Source of the DNA: Polytrichum commune
Taxonomy: Eukaryota; Streptophyta; Polytrichopsida; Polytrichales; Polytrichaceae
Length of the DNA stretch: 64,000 nt
Reading direction: 5' to 3'
NCBI GenBank assembly: GCA_950295325.1
Contig: OX485806.1
Span: 36,454,001-36,518,000, forward strand
This document shows, one piece after another, positions 47,296 to 62,165 of the stretch. The translations under genes and the position numbers were made by a program. Below the pieces are notes generated by a model. The model was not told where the DNA came from and made no database searches. It saw only the letters and a program-made list of their open reading frames with translations. Each line of letters opens with the position of its first letter. Within the stretch, counting starts at the first letter, position 1.

Positions 47296-50200
47296 TTCTT
47301 TTGTAGATTAATACCTTGTATAGTGATTACTTGGCACAAGATTTCGTGTCTTTTGTACAGTTTTGCAGCTCACAAGGGGCTGTGGTGCGATGTTAATTAA
47401 ATCTTGAATTTGGATTTGCACTCATCAAAGCCACTTTATTGGCTATCAAAGCATGTTACCTTTATGGGAGACCCTGAGACGCAATGGGACATGACTCTGA
47501 TTTCGTTTTCATGTTTAACCAAGAGAGCTTTACCCGGTTTTTAGGAAAGACTTTGGTTATTTGGTAAAACCATGTGAGGATTGGCCTTGAGTTGTCAAAG
47601 CTCACTTCCCAAATGAAGGAAATATGCCAAAGCCTAGCTTGTTATTAAGTTAGGTAATGAAGCTCCGGGGCAACAATAACAAAAACATGTGTTGGTGAGG
47701 CTCTAGCCTATGAAATGCCTTCAATATGGCAAACCATTCCACCTTAAAACCAAGAGTTAAAAACTAATCTAATGGGACTGGGACTTGCTTCTTTTCAAGT
47801 TTATTGAGGATGATTTGGGTTGGGTATTTAATAGCAATTTGTGAGAATTTTTTCATGAATTTATGAACTTTGGATGGGGGTTTTTTAAGGTCAAGGAGAC
47901 ATGTGGTGATTGGGTTATGAATGACATCACAAATACCAATAGTGATGGTGGGGGGGGGGGAGGGGAATTTCCACCCTTGTTGGGATAAGAAGGCATTTGT
48001 ACAAAACAATTATTTAAATGTATTACAGTTGGATGTGGAGTACATTAGGCTATTTACACTTGACATTTGCATTGGCTATAGTTTATATGTTTTCCCTTGG
48101 TTGGTTTGCAAAGACTACAATGTGACATGAGGGATTATTGATACATAATAGAGTGAACTACAAAGGGAAAAGCTTAGATTGTTATAAGATGCCTTAATCC
48201 AACGTGAAATGAATTCTATAGACAATAGACCAATTTTCCTTGACACACTTTGTACCTTGGGGTTTGTTGTTTAAAATTTTAGCAAGAATCTATCTACATG
48301 TTCCAAAATATCTCATAGTGGACCTTAATTTTGGACTCAAGATAAAATCTAAGACGAAGATTGATTTCTTTAACTAGTAGTATTTTCATGAGTTGGGACC
48401 ACCAAGATTTGACAAGAAAGTGGTGCCACATTAACAACACTAAATTTTCAATACTTTGGACTTAGACCCTAGTGTAAAATCCTTGGGTCCAAAATTTTGC
48501 ACTTGACCAATAAGATTGTTTTTTTGGAAACGGGGGAGAAGTTTCTTTGATCTTGGATCCTACTATAAAACCACCCCACCTTAGCAGATTTTGATGAGAA
48601 CATTGCACTCAAGGTCAAAACTTGTGTACATATCTTCACATGTTTTGAAGATGAAGTGTGAAGACAAATACTAAATGAGGATTGGTAATTTCATTACGCC
48701 GTTTGACTGCTAGTTACACATGAGCCGGTTGAGTTTGAGAAATAACTGGTTGAAATTCAAGACTTCAAGAAATTGCCGATCATTATTAGAGGAATTTAGA
48801 GAATACATTTCAAAACAATAAAGAAAAACCAAAAGATGTCACACATGTAACCGGTTGGAATTTAACACACTAGGATCCCAACCTGATTATGCCCAAAACT
48901 CTCCCCGGTGTAGTATAGTGTCATATCAACAAAAGTCGCAAATGGCATGATATAATGTATGGCTTAGCATGATTCTTCTTGACCATAACATGTGTGGCAT
49001 GGTGTGATGTCCACCAATGACAATATTGGAACCATTGTGCCACATGACATAAGGTAGACATGCCTTAGATAGATATTTTCTCTCTGCACCCACTTCTTGT
49101 AGGATATGAAACCCATATGAAACACTCAACCTGAATTATGTCTGTAATCATTTGTCTCATAATTTGTGGATCTCGTATGTATATCTTATTCATTATCAAA
49201 GTGAAGATTCTCATGTTCATTAAGTGGTCATATATGTCCCCCAATCATGTTGATTATTGAACCTAGAATGATTAGCATATTTTGAGCTCGTAGTCCAATC
49301 TCTTCTAGATACATGTCTTTTTGGTGCCAATTCTCATATTTACACCTAGTCACATAATACTCACATATATGTCCAAGTTATTGTTGTGTTCAATTTAGGC
49401 ATATCTACCTTATGGAGAAGACATTCAATGCATTGATTGACTTCATTATACATATATTTTTAACAGAATAATGTTATTTCTTGCCAAGTGGTTTAGTTTG
49501 ATGCACACTAGTGATATTGGTGTGTCACATAGTAGCGATGCCACATGTCACATGTACAACTAATTAGTTGTATTAATTGATCTCACATACGTTTTGTATT
49601 GAGCAACAAAACGTCTTTTGCAATGCACATTTTTATTTATTTTTGTGAATGAATTTAGTGTTGATTTTAACATAACATTAGTTAGCTGCCTTTGAAGATT
49701 TCCATGCCCAACTTTGAGTTCAACCTAACACCATAACATTGTGCATGTAAAAAGTTGCAGGTTCTCAACATCATCATCACCCGATTCCGTGGCCCATCGA
49801 GGTAGTTGTTGAATAATGTTATGATATTCTATGTGGTCCACATTCATTTCAAAATGCAGATGGTTTGGAATTAGTATTCATAAGATTAATCGAATAGTTT
49901 AGCTTGTTCTGTGGGACCCCCTTATCCCTCACATTATTCTAGAATCCCTCCTAGGATCTACCTTACTTAGATTGAAGGGCTTGGCACATGGCCCAACTTT
50001 GTTGCCATGCAATTGTTTTTAGCTGATGGGGAGGCAAGGCAACTGTGGTTAAATAGCACAACAAGAAGTGGTTGATGTCAAGGCAAGCCACTACGCATGT
50101 TGCGTTACGTTTGATATTCTGTTTTGGAATAACAATGCAATAACATACAGCTTGCGTGTTATCGCAATGCAATAAACATTGTGCCTATGTTTTACTCTAT

Positions 50201-52006
50201 GGTAAAATGTTACCAACATTTTGTCTTGATGTGTTTGTTTTTCCACTTTTTACCGTTTCAGCCCAGGTCCTTCAAGGGTCGCCTGGGCTATGGAAGCCTC
50301 AGCCATGTGCCCAACCATTGAATCTAGGTAAACTTTATGACGCAACGTGATGCAAATTTGAATAGAGTGCACCATGTGAATATATAATAGCTGAATTGTG
50401 GTAGGAATGATGTGGTAGGGTATGTTGTCCACCGTATTTGAAAAAAATTGGTGTAGATATAACTATGATTTGCTCTCGTTCATTGCCAACCAATGAGTTG
50501 CATGTCAACTTGATTGGCCTTTTGAAGAACATCAAAGTACTTTGCCTTATCTCTACAACTACCTAAAGTTGTGCTCTATAATCAATTCATACCTCAAAAT
50601 TAAGAATTGTCTAGATGGGCATTCTATTAGGCACCGGTGATTTGTCCTCTTAGTGAGGGTACCATTTAATTCTACATGCGATGACAACTTCTCATTACAT
50701 ATAGGGTCTTCTTTACCAAGTAAATTATTTCTTATTTTTTGCATGTGCATAAGACACTTTGCATTTGGTGTAGAGCACACTATTCATCATTGATCCACAT
50801 AAATGATTTTTTTAATCAATAGATGGCAACTGGAGAAGGTGATATAGAGCACATCGTACATGAAAGCCACTCTAATCAAAGTCACGTACATCATTTTTAA
50901 TACCATACTATTCTACACATTAAATAGTCTAATTGTTTATGTTACCAAGGTCACTAAAATGATCAAGAACTAAATTAGCAACATGTATTTTCAAATGATA
51001 ACCCATACTTTAAAATAAAATAAGAGCCATAATCGGTATACTAACCAACATGCCTACGACCTAGCCTAAAGTAGATGGGCCTGATATGGTTATTTTCTCC
51101 AACTAGCCCACTTCTCTTAGGATATGAATTGCGCAACTGGTACAAGATGGTTAGCAAATCCAAATCGAGACTGTAGCCAGTTTCTTCATAATGTTTTGGA
51201 GCTCATATGAACATGTTAATCATTATCAAAGCAAAGGTTCTTGTGCTCATCGACCCAATCATGTTGACTATTGACCCTAGAATGACTATCATATTCTAAG
51301 AATGTAGTCCAATCTTTTTTAAACATATGTCTTTTTGAAACTTGTTCTTGGAGCCACACCTGACCAAATACCACTTAAATACAAGTGTTCCATATAGATA
51401 AGTAGCTAAATTAGGCATGTCTACCTTGTAACCTTGCCCCACCAATTTACAAGGGATCTCCAAGGGTTGTTGCATAGGGGGTTGACATATTGGTCCCGTG
51501 GGGGTCCGCCGCCCTTCTAAAAATTGGGTCGGTTGAGATTCTAAGCATCGTTTCTAACAACATTTGTACTACATGGAGTCCTAGATTCTATCATAAAATC
51601 ATCTTCCGTTTTTTTTTTATATAATTGTACACTTTGTGGCCAACACCTATGGGTAGTGGACCAAGAGGTGCAGCAATTCCAACAAATACTAAATTAAATA
51701 TTATAATTAGGGTCACCAATTCTCAATGTAAACCGCTCTTGTATTGTCACCAACATTAAATGTAAACCTAACATTATTTGTCATTCCTTGTAAAAAATAT
51801 TTGGGCATTAGAGGTTTAGAACGTTGCAATTTATGTTACTTACAAAGGTGCTTTTTCTAAATCCAAATTTCAATCACCCACGAAAATAGTTTATTACATA
51901 AATGTTAGGATGTAAATTATACCACATTTGTAAAGTTTTGATGACAACACTAGTAAACTTGTTCTTAAGAAGTGTCATTAAAAAAGTTACCATAGTGACA
52001 TAAAAT

Positions 52007-52358
52007 GGCCATGGGCTAGATCACATCTTCATTCACTTGGGCTCTGCCCTTCCCACACCTCCTTCAATGCCCAGTCTTTCTACCCGCACATGCGTCTCTT
52101 CCTCATTGGGAACCAATGTAACAATACCTGGTCACTTGAGCCATTAAGCTCCTTTGGCATGTGAAGGAACTCTGTCAATTAACTCGGGAATAATGAAAGT
52201 GATGTCAACTTGAATATTTATAATTTTGACCGGGTATTGTCACATTGGCTCCCAACGAGGAAGAGCTCCCACGCAGGTGCGGGCAAGAAGACCAGGCACT
52301 GAAGGAGGCGTGAGAGGGGCGGGGCCCAGCCGAACACATATGTGATCTAGACCGGGCT
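52007..52358. mobile_element. 352-bp MULE-like element, copy 1
   Basis: Arms of about 120 bp are inverted copies, with outer blocks CTAGATCACAT and ATGTGATCTAG. The flanks carry CATAAAAT at 51999-52006 and 52359-52366, an 8-bp or slightly longer duplication. The sequence interrupted by it is itself a repeat (compare 54370-54410, where the same target is uninterrupted). Long TIRs and the duplication length suggest a Mutator-like non-autonomous element. Confidence 0.75.
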
Positions 52359-53671
52359 CATAAAATGCCATATGACGCTAAAGACACCATTAAGTGTGGT
52401 TGCTCCAAAAGAGTTCACCACTAAGGGTCCATGATCAATAAGTCATTATAATAATCCTCGCTTTCATATAGGGTGCCGACAACACTACCATGATATAATT
52501 GACCGACCACCCTCCCAATGTGGGAAGTTGACAGTTAGCTCGAACTTCCACAAATTTGATGGCACCCTCAAGTTCCTTTTCACATGTTTATGAATGCACA
52601 CAACCTTAACTTAAAAGTTTCAATTCTACCCAATTATTTGTCTGGAGATTTGGAGCCAACATTGTGACCTAAAGTAGGGTAGATGGGCCTAAGTTGGTTG
52701 TGTTTGCTAGCTTGTATTACTTGGATTTGTGAGGTTGAAATTTCTATGCATCCGCAAATGTATTTGAGGGATCCATGGTTAATCTTAGAAAGGATTGGAG
52801 CTAATATTGGAAGTATTACAAATAATATCAGTTCTCTGACAATGAGTCATGTGAAGGCCACATAGGTCCCTCTCATTATGTCACTATTGAACCTGGAATG
52901 GTTAACATGTTTTGAATGCAAAGTTTAGTCTCTTTTGAAAGCTTTGAGTCTATTCTTAGATTTGCACCTCACCACCCACCACTCCAAACAATATCTCATA
53001 TCAACTTTCAAACGTTCCAGAGCCTCACTTTGAGTCTCAAAGCGTTGTATACAGGCCAACATGTTTTAACACAACATGCATTTTGTTTCTAATTGATTGT
53101 GTCAAAAATGATCCCATCTTAATTAACTTATTTTCAATTGCATTTTTTCAATTGGATTGATACCTATATGTCAAAAGAAATCTAAGTAAATCCAAGTTCA
53201 TATACATGACTCAGTTTCATATACACTTAGTGTAGTCCTCGGGGGGGGGGGGGGGGGACACTTCACTATACTTTGTGTGAACACGTGCGTTAAAGGGGTA
53301 TTTAAATGAGGCTATCACATAATTGGAATATTTTAGGCATATTCTCATTTAGGCATATTCTTGGTATATTCTCTAATTATTCCTTACTTGAATTTTAAGC
53401 ATCCTATATTACATCTAATTTTTTCTAAATTTTATTGCTCATGAATAAAATACACCCTATATTTTAACGCACCATGTTTACTAATTTTCCTAAGCGTCCT
53501 CCCCGAGGTGTAGTCAATCATCATTGTCGCATATGCCCATATTTTCATTTTCTATTCGTAAAAGTTTGCATGAAATATAGATCCAATATCATATATGGCA
53601 AGTCGTAAAACTCCAATTTAAGACTTGTTGAGAACTTATACAAATTGTCACAAACTTGATTGAACAAAAAT

Positions 53672-54022
53672 GGCTTGGGTTAAATCACATCAACATTCGG
53701 CTAGGCTCCGCCCCTCCCACACCTCCTTCACTGCTCAGTCTTCCTGCCTACACATGCGAGGGAACTCTTACCCTTTGGGAACCAATGTGACAATACATGG
53801 TCACTTAAGCCATGAAGCTCCTTTGGCATGTGAAGGAACTCCATCAATCAACTTGGAAATAATGAAAATTATGTTAGCTTGAATTTTTGTAATATTGACC
53901 GAGTATTGTCACATTGGTTCTCAATGAGAAAGAGTACTAGGTGTGGACACGAAGACCGGGCAGTGAAGGAGACATGGGAAGGGTGGAGCCCGACTGAATA
54001 CATATGTGATTTAGCCCGGGCC
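53672..54022. mobile_element. 351-bp MULE-like element, copy 2
   Basis: Same architecture and almost the same length as 52007-52358: outer blocks TTAAATCACAT and ATGTGATTTAG, inner CTCCTTTGGCATGTGAAGGA shared. Flanks AACAAAAAT (53663-53671) and AACAAAAAC (54023-54031) match at eight of nine bases. Confidence 0.75.
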
Positions 54023-54903
54023 AACAAAAACATCCTTGGGCCCACAACCTAAGTTTAGGGGTTAATACACAAATAATTAAATACATGTATCCCATATTTG
54101 GTGACTCAACTTCACAGGTTGTGTCAAACTAAGTGACATCGTCTAAGTTAAAACTACACTAAAAATGCATTTAGTGTCACCAAATTCTATTTGTCTTGTT
54201 CAATAGTAAATGTATACCACCCACTAAATGTAAACCTAACAATATTTCATTATATAAAGTTAGGATGCATAATATAATATAAATGAAATAAAGATGGATG
54301 AACTGAAAATAAATTGGGATGACAAAATTTGTAAACCTTGTTCACAAAATGTGTCATTAGAAAAGTTTACCTTAGTGACCAAAAATGCCACATGACACTG
54401 AAGTGTTTTTCATGAATGAATGAAGGTCTTCGAGATGAACCAATGCATATATGTGAACTTGAACCCATGAAGATTTGGATTCCAATACTCAATCTAGGTT
54501 CAAGTGTACACAATAATGGGTTGATAAATACGTTGTGCACAATGGGTTTATAAATGTCAAATTAGGGCTCAAATGTTTCATAGTCATCAACTTCAAATTT
54601 TCTTTATTTTGTGAACTAATTTAGCAAAAAAGAGAAAAAGATGAAATATGACCCAAATCTATAGTCTCATGTTTATCAACTTTGTTTTGAGAAGAAACAA
54701 TAACAAAGCTTCAATGTTACTCCTTTGTAACAAGCCCCACTATATCCAAGGTTACTTTGGTAAGAAAAAACATCGGACACCTTCAAGACATGGTTTTGTG
54801 ATTGAGATATAATATGTATTTGTGTATTCACACATCATGGAAAGTTATGTCACATTGCATGGCTACATTGTGTAGGTCCAATTCATTTTCATTTTCTCTT
54901 TTA

Positions 54904-54918
54904 GATAGATAGATAGAT

Positions 54919-54959
<41 letters not shown>
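54904..54959 (+). repeat. (GATA)n microsatellite
   Basis: About fourteen GATA units with a single GAAA interruption. GATA tracts are common in plant genomes; no gene context. Confidence 0.95.
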
Positions 54960-55855
54960 TGTCGGTATGATTTTGAGGACACAAGGATAAATGGAAACTT
55001 GTCTTTTTGTCTGCAAACTATTGCCACCTTTCAATAGGATACTCTTTAAAGATTCATTTTGGCATTGTATTGGACTTCATTTTAATATGTTCATCATTGT
55101 GAGCGTGAAAAAAAAAATCCTTTTCATATCTCATGAATCTATTGGGTCCCAACAAATGTAATGACATGTGGCAAAAAAAAGTTTAGTGCATGAGCATCTT
55201 ATGCCACATTAAAAAACATGACGTAAGGTACATGATCACCAACCGTTTGTATTCTATAATATTTATATTCTGTAGGTGAATGGAAGCAACTCCAATTGTG
55301 CATGGGGCATAAAATTTAAAAGTTGGCGTGTAGTGAGAAAGTTAGCAAGTAAACCTTATGGTGGGACACCGGTGTCCCAAATAAATCGGAGCCTCCTTTA
55401 ATGATTGGTTTTGTGATTGTAAGTGATTGAAAATAAAAATCAATTTCGAACATCAAAGCGTGTACAAGACGTCAAGATAATCTCAACGCCACTTTGATTG
55501 TCTTCAACTGACCATTTTTGACGTTGACACATGCTTCATGTGGGAACCGGTGTATTATGGGATACCAGTGTCCCGCCATAAGGGTCAAGTGTGCAAAGTT
55601 CCATGACTTAAGTAAGGCATATTTTGAGCTCCACGCCCCAAATTAGACCAAGATCTCTTGAACCCCTCTCCCTTCTTTTCTATGTGCCACTTCCATCCAC
55701 CCATGGGTGTGCTTGATTTTCATCCCGAGGACAAGATTCGATGACCAACCCTATTCTAGGGTGAAGCTTGAAATTTGAGGGGGGGGGGGGGGTTGAGTGC
55801 CTCCTTGTTTTATATCCAAAGACCGATTTCCATTTAAAGGAGAGTCGACAATAAC

Positions 55856-56080
55856 TACACTAATTATGATTTTTAGTGCTACTTACTATTTAGAATTACC
55901 TAATGCTAAACCTATTTACTGTATATCTCATATTTTACCAACAAATGTGAATTTGGTGGTTTGGACAGTACAAAACATTAACAATTTTACTTGGTAAAAA
56001 CTTATATCAATAGTAGAAAGATATAGCACAGTGTAAGTCCAAATAGTGAGTGACACTAAATATCATATTTAGTGTAGTAG
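55856..56080. mobile_element. TIR MITE, CACTAAAT/TTTAGTG family
   Basis: Left CTACACTAATTATGATTTTT and right, inverted, CTACACTAAATATGATATTT; inverted similarity continues for about 60 bp (ACTTACTATTTAGAATTACC against TCACTCACTATTTGGACTTA). Relative at 19640-19862. Confidence 0.65.
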
Positions 56081-57447
56081 GTTTCAATGTACGGGGAGTA
56101 CCGAGGATTAGTTACGAGCTAGCCAATTTTTTTGGGAGATATCTGAAAGAGTTTGCAATCATTGGGATGAGGTACCAATGTAAAATTGTCGAGGTCGGAA
56201 ATCGACTTGTTCAAGGGAGAATAGACCGGCAATATGGCCAATTGAGGCATCATGGTTTGGGATATTTATCGAGAGTAATTGTTTTTAGGCAAGTAGTTGA
56301 ATGGACTAGGGATAGGGTGGATATTTTTACTAGGGTGACATTAGAGTCGTAAGGTCAAAAACCATGGAGGCTAAATTATGGTTGGTTCCATTATGATTGG
56401 GCCGATTAGGGTTTTGAGGCTCTAAGCAGCCAGGGACCCTCTCTCACAAGTACAAAAGAGAGTTTGAGCCCCTTTGACAAAGTACCTCACTCCTTCATTG
56501 GGTTTTTTCCTCTCTACCTCATTCCTCCTCTAAATTTCCGCTTTTGCTCTTGTGTTTTCAATTGGTGTTTTCAAGCTCCGCGTTTGGCAGCTTGGCTTCG
56601 AGCTCAACGAGTGGCTTTGTGTTGGTGAGAGAGAGAAGATCCAGCGGTCAGGAGGGACTGTCCGGAGGCGGGGAGAGAGAGCCAAAGATGATGGGGGTTT
56701 GGCAAAGTTCAACTCCTTCCAAGGATATTTGGGATTTCTTTCCACATAAATTCACCCCCTTAAAAGCATAACACCAATTCTCTTTCATAAAACAAAACCA
56801 AAACCAAAAAAACCCGACTTAGTATACATGACTTCGGAAACATACCACAATAAAATTTAGAAACTAAGAAATTACTGAACGGTAAAGGCAAATGTAAGAA
56901 TCTAACCAGGAAAAAGAAAAGAAAAGAAAAGGAAAAACTGGCTTTCGGGAGCTTCCGAGTAAAAAGGAAGAAAAACCCGAACCTCTTCATAAAAGGTAGG
57001 AAATGTACCTAATGTTGTATAGAAGTCCCCCGGACTGTGGTAGGTTTATGACTGCGGAATAAACCTGCATACAAATGACCAAGGGAAATACACTAAAGCT
57101 ACAATTGGGGGAAAAAGGACATGCTATTGTGACAGGAGACCGTAAAAAGGGAAAAGGGAACATGTATATTTCTTTAAATGAGCTTGAAGACTTGTGAGCC
57201 TCTGCTTCAACTACCATGCAATCCTTTTCGGAATATTTGGACCACATGTTCGTTGCCTACTTGATGACCTAGCCATATGCAACCTTTTAAGGAAGGATCC
57301 CTATCACTATGCCTCCCATTCACATAGACACGTGAATACTACTATGATTCACGTCAACCAAGGTTACGATCATTCCCTTAACCCTTAATCCTTTGAGGAC
57401 CACCGGTTTTCTTGCACTTTTAGAACACGATTTCGCCTCTTCTTTTT

Positions 57448-58110
57448 CTAACTTCTTTGGAGAAATTGTATTTTGCACATCCTAGTGAAGGCTTCAACGA
57501 ACCCGCAACATCTAACGTTCGCCTCACTTGTCAAAGCATCAAATTCCGCCGTCGTTGTCAAGGTAGCCATCGAGAAACGGTTGCTCCACTTGGTATTTTG
57601 TAATTTCAAATTTTGGGTGGCTTGGTAGATTTACACTTTCATGTACATTTGATGCACTACGAAAAAAAATATTGATGTCATTGGACAAACCCACATGGAT
57701 TTATGAATGGTTTAAAGTCTTGTTGACTTTAGGATCTATATGATGCGTATCTTACACTTGGGATTGATCATTTGACAAAATGTAGACCATTCTACAAGAC
57801 GAATTGGACAATGAAGTAGGGGCCATTATAGTTCACAAGGTTGCCTAAAATCTTGGTGATTATGTAGATGGATTGTATAAACATCGCCTCACAAAGTCCA
57901 TGAACTTGAGCCCCTTGGGCGTTTGATGGTTGAAGGTGTGTGGCTTAGTGTACATCATAGAACCTAATAGGTACATGATTTCTACATGCCCTCATCAAAT
58001 CTCAAAATTGCATTCTTTAAATGATCTAAGGTATTAAGAATTTCATTTGGAGCATTATGATATGCTCATCATATGTCAAGGTGAAAAACACAAATCTAAT
58101 CAATATCACA
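57448..58110 (-). pseudogene. degraded Ty1/copia pol (RT to RNase H)
   Basis: On the minus strand 57448-57600 codes KWSNRFSMATLTTTAEFDAL, which follows the copia RNase H pattern (W-S..Q..VALSTTEAE..AL) with the conserved Glu of the TEAE block shifted or lost. Upstream (57935-57970) a fragment LLGSMMYT resembles the pre-RNase H block of copia reverse transcriptase, and near 58040-58090 a fragment VFFTLTYDEHII recalls the YVDD strand. Stops and frame changes separate these pieces, so it is a dead relic. No LTRs were identified. Confidence 0.45.
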
Positions 58111-60895
58111 CTAAAGATCAATATACTAAGAGGTATGTATTGGCATTAAAGGGCACCCAAGTTGTGTATATGAGTTGAAATAATGTTTACATATTCAATG
58201 GATTTAAACATGGCATTCAATGAATACTATTTTTGTTGGCGCAATCATATATATATATATATATGGCACCTTTTTCTTTTAATGTCAAGTCATAGAAGTA
58301 GGGTCACCTTTGACACAATTACTTTGAAATGGAAACATTGAACACAAACGCACGTTCTGATGCATGCCAAGGCTCATAAGACCACTTTGACTCTTAGGGA
58401 CTAAGGATTGCTACATGAAAGCCTCAAAAGTATAGAGACATGTTAACATTTTTGTGGTTGTCCACATGGCATTCAAGTTTGATATGAAAGTCACCCACCA
58501 TTCAAACAATGAACTTTGACCCCTTTTAGGATAGGCATACGAACTTCAGATATTGAGATTCTAAATCTCACATACATAGACACTTTGATTTACATACATA
58601 CATACATACAATTAGCACCCTCAACATCTAGTTACCCTAGCTTGAAAGAAAATCAAATTTTGACCATTGGATCTTCTCAAATATTGTTGGAATTAAACAT
58701 TTGTTCTTTCCACATCTTTATTAGGAATTTGGTTTCTACATCTTTTCCGCACACAAATTGTTGGTGGCAGTGGGCTCAAATGTAGTCGACGTCAAGGGTG
58801 GTATGAGGTTTCCAAGTCCATTAGATTGCACCCCATTAAAATTCAAAGACTCCTTTTGTTTTGGGTTCTTTGCCACATGTAAGGTGAGCTCAACCTAATA
58901 TCAACATTGCACATGTGACCAATCCATGAAAGTGAAGGGGGGGGGGGTTGTTTTATAACAAAAACCAAATACCTCTAAGGTCCTTGTATCTCCAAGGATC
59001 AATGAGAGTTCAACTGGGGTGAGAAACCCTTGGAAAGTTTTAGTTTTACATTTTAACATGATACTTATCCCCCCTCTTCCTTTTTTTAATTCACCTATTT
59101 AGAATATATTTTAAACATTTGGGTCTTATTTTTTAGCATGATGACCCATTGATGCAATTCCCATCCATGACAAAAATTAGAATAGGTTCCATGGGAGAAG
59201 GGAATGTATGAAACTATGCACATACTCATGAGATAGGCAACAAATTTGATGAAAATTCTTGAAATATTCACATGGTATACTTTAAAACAAACCCAAAAGT
59301 ATGAAGTTTTCCAAACCTATTCAAAAATTTGCTAGGAAACATTAAAGGAGACATGTATCTTTTATCGCACATAGTTTAAACCCAAAAAGTGCATGAGATT
59401 CACCCTATCTTCCAACGGGAGTACTTATTGTAGGGACCATTGACGGTATAGGACTATGAGTACAAAAATTGAAAGCCGTTAACTTAGTGGATTGATGTGT
59501 GGGGCCATCCCTCATCAACACCACACGAATGCTTGTGGACAAGGTCCACCCATAGCCAATTTGGTACTTGGTTTCCAATTGTAGGGTGTGGTCCAATGAA
59601 CCCAATAGCAACACCAAGGTTGAGGTTGAGTAAATGGTGAACCATGGGATTAAAAAGAAAAAGCTCACAAGGTCTTCTCACTAGCTCCATTTTTTAAGGA
59701 ACGTGTTGGGTGCTTCAAGGAACGTCCTCCGGCCTATCTTTATGTGCATTTTAGGTTCAAAACGATAAGAGAGCTTGTCAATTGTCCTAGATTGCACCTA
59801 AGTGTCCATTCTATTGTCGAAAGACGATCGGTGCTTGGTTGTTGAAGATATAGAAGATAATTGTTGCAAAAATATTTTCTATGACATCATTTTGTGGTTG
59901 ATTTTTGTGTATATATTAGAGTTAGCCGTAAAGTCATGAGAAATGGGGACAAAAACCTCAATTATGAGGAATCTCTCACACTTATCACTTTCCACATTTT
60001 GTGTTAGTGATATTAAAAAAAACAAGATTGCGTGTTCACACATTCTTTGTCCATTTAACTAGGACTTAAGCATGAATTTTGGATAATTCCAACTGCCACT
60101 ATGATGTACTAGATCGCAAAACTACACAAATATGATAGTTGGTGAACATGGAATATGTACATTCGAAATTGTGGTTGTTGTGTTGTTGCTTGATGTTGCA
60201 GTTGTTGTTTGATGTTTTTGTCCCCACAAGTGCACATCCCTTATTAATTTTGAACAAGTGGTATGCCCAAATATACTTAAATGTCAGTTATTTGTATCAA
60301 TATGTTCATAATTGTACTGATCCCAAGGATAACTCAGACATACAAAGATTCAAACTTTCACCTTGAGGTACCCACTAAATATCAATATTTGATTGGTATT
60401 ACAAATTTTGATACCCATGGGTAGGTTCCTTGATAGCATTGTTAATGTTGATTATTGATGCCATGCATTCACCTATATACCATTCCAACATTGCACATCA
60501 CCTCCTCATGGCCAAATTACACTAAATACGACATTTAGTGTCCTATAATATTTAATGTCACGATGGCAACTTTTCATATGACACTTCTTATGAATAAATG
60601 AATAAATATTGTCATGGATGATGGATTAGTTCATCCATTGGCTGAAACCCTATATTCTTGTCCGCAACTTGTGATGAAATCTTGTCATGGATGATTGAAA
60701 TATGGATGAACAACCACTTGGTAAGTGACAATAATTGCAACATTGTAAATCCATAATCCCTGTAAAAATTTACAAGGAATGACAAATAATGTTAGGTTTA
60801 CATTTAGTGTTGGTGACAATCTGCCGCGGTTCACAAATAGTATTGAGTGAGACAGTTAGAATTGGTGGCACTTAATATCATAGTTAGTGTCATAT

Positions 60896-62165
60896 GGCGG
60901 ACGCTAAATACCCCCACAAACTTTTCGGGGGGGGGGGGGGGAATATTCTGTCAGGGGCAGCCCCCCGACATTTTTTCTACACCCGACCGAAAACTGCTGC
61001 CCGCCCGCCCGATTTCAAAAAAACTAGTGTACTTGCATTTTTGAAGGTTACTTGTCCACAAATCCCATATTGAGTGCACTTCATTTTCAAGGTCTCAAAT
61101 CCAATATACATGTTCACTTCCATTGAGTAAATAAGCAATTGACTAGATTTCATTTTCAAAGTGAAACCGTCAATAAAGCATGTAATTAACTTGGAAGTAA
61201 AAAATATTACAAAATCCTCATTACCACTGAGGTTATTGAAAGGGACTTTGTCATTCTAAAATGAAACTAAAATTTATGTTTTTTTATTTTATTTTTCATA
61301 TTTTCATATAATATAGTTAATACCTTCTACTATCACAAAGTTTTCATATACATTTAAACTAGTTAAGTAAGATTGAATGCAACTAAGTCTAATATATTCT
61401 GATTAATCCTAATTAAACCCAATTAAATCAGAAAATATGCTTACCAAAATAATTAAGCCTAATTAATCATAAATTATATTTACTGGAGTTAATTCCATTT
61501 AAATCATGACTAATTCCAGTAAGTACATTTTATAATTAATTAGGGTCAATTAATTTGGTACGCATATTTTCTGATTTAATTGGGCTTGAATAGGATTAAT
61601 TAGGATTAATAAGAAATTATTAGACTTAGTTGCATTCAATCTTACTTAACTAGTTTAAATGCGTATGAAAACTTTGTGATTGTAGAAGGTATTAAATATA
61701 TATTAGATATTAGATATAGTATATAATATAATATATATAATACATTAGATTATATGAAAAATAAAAAAACATACATTTTAGTTTCATTTTAGAATGACAA
61801 AGTCCCTTTCAATTGTAAGTGACAAAAATTATAACCTCAGTGGTAATGAGGATTTTGTAATATTTTTTACTTCCAAGTTAATTACATGCTTTATTGGCGG
61901 TTTCACTTTGAAAATGAAATCTAGTCAATTCCTATTTACTCAGTGGAAGTGAACATATATATTGGATTTGAGACCTTGAAAATGAAGTGCACTCAATATG
62001 GGATTTGTGGACAAGTAACCTTCAAAAATGCAAGTACACTAGTTTTTTCAAAATTGGGCGGGCGGGCAGCAGTTTTTGGTCGGGTGCAGAAAAAATGTCG
62101 GGGGGCTGCCCCTGACAGAATATCCCCCCCCCGAAAAGTTCGTGGGGGGGTATTTAGCGTCCGCC
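60896..62165. mobile_element. 1.27-kb palindromic foldback element, 9-bp TSD
   Basis: Nearly the whole element is one inverted repeat: it starts GGCGGACGCTAAATACCCCC and ends with the inverse, and the two arms of about 600 bp stay matched, with few differences by eye, to an AT-rich centre near 61500. The same peptide frame (YIGFETLKMKCTQYGICGQV) is therefore found on the minus strand at 60977-61159 and the plus strand at 61943-62233; these are mirror shadows, not genes. Perfect 9-bp target duplications GTGTCATAT lie at 60887-60895 and 62166-62174, which points to a Mutator-like mobiliser. The target was itself a CACTAAAT-type repeat. Confidence 0.9.

Noticed and set aside
56544-56771. Overlapping frames in a GC-richer stretch, possible gene
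   Set aside because: Three frames are open at once, typical of low-complexity purine-rich sequence; no domain and no clear splice sites. At most a possible LTR.
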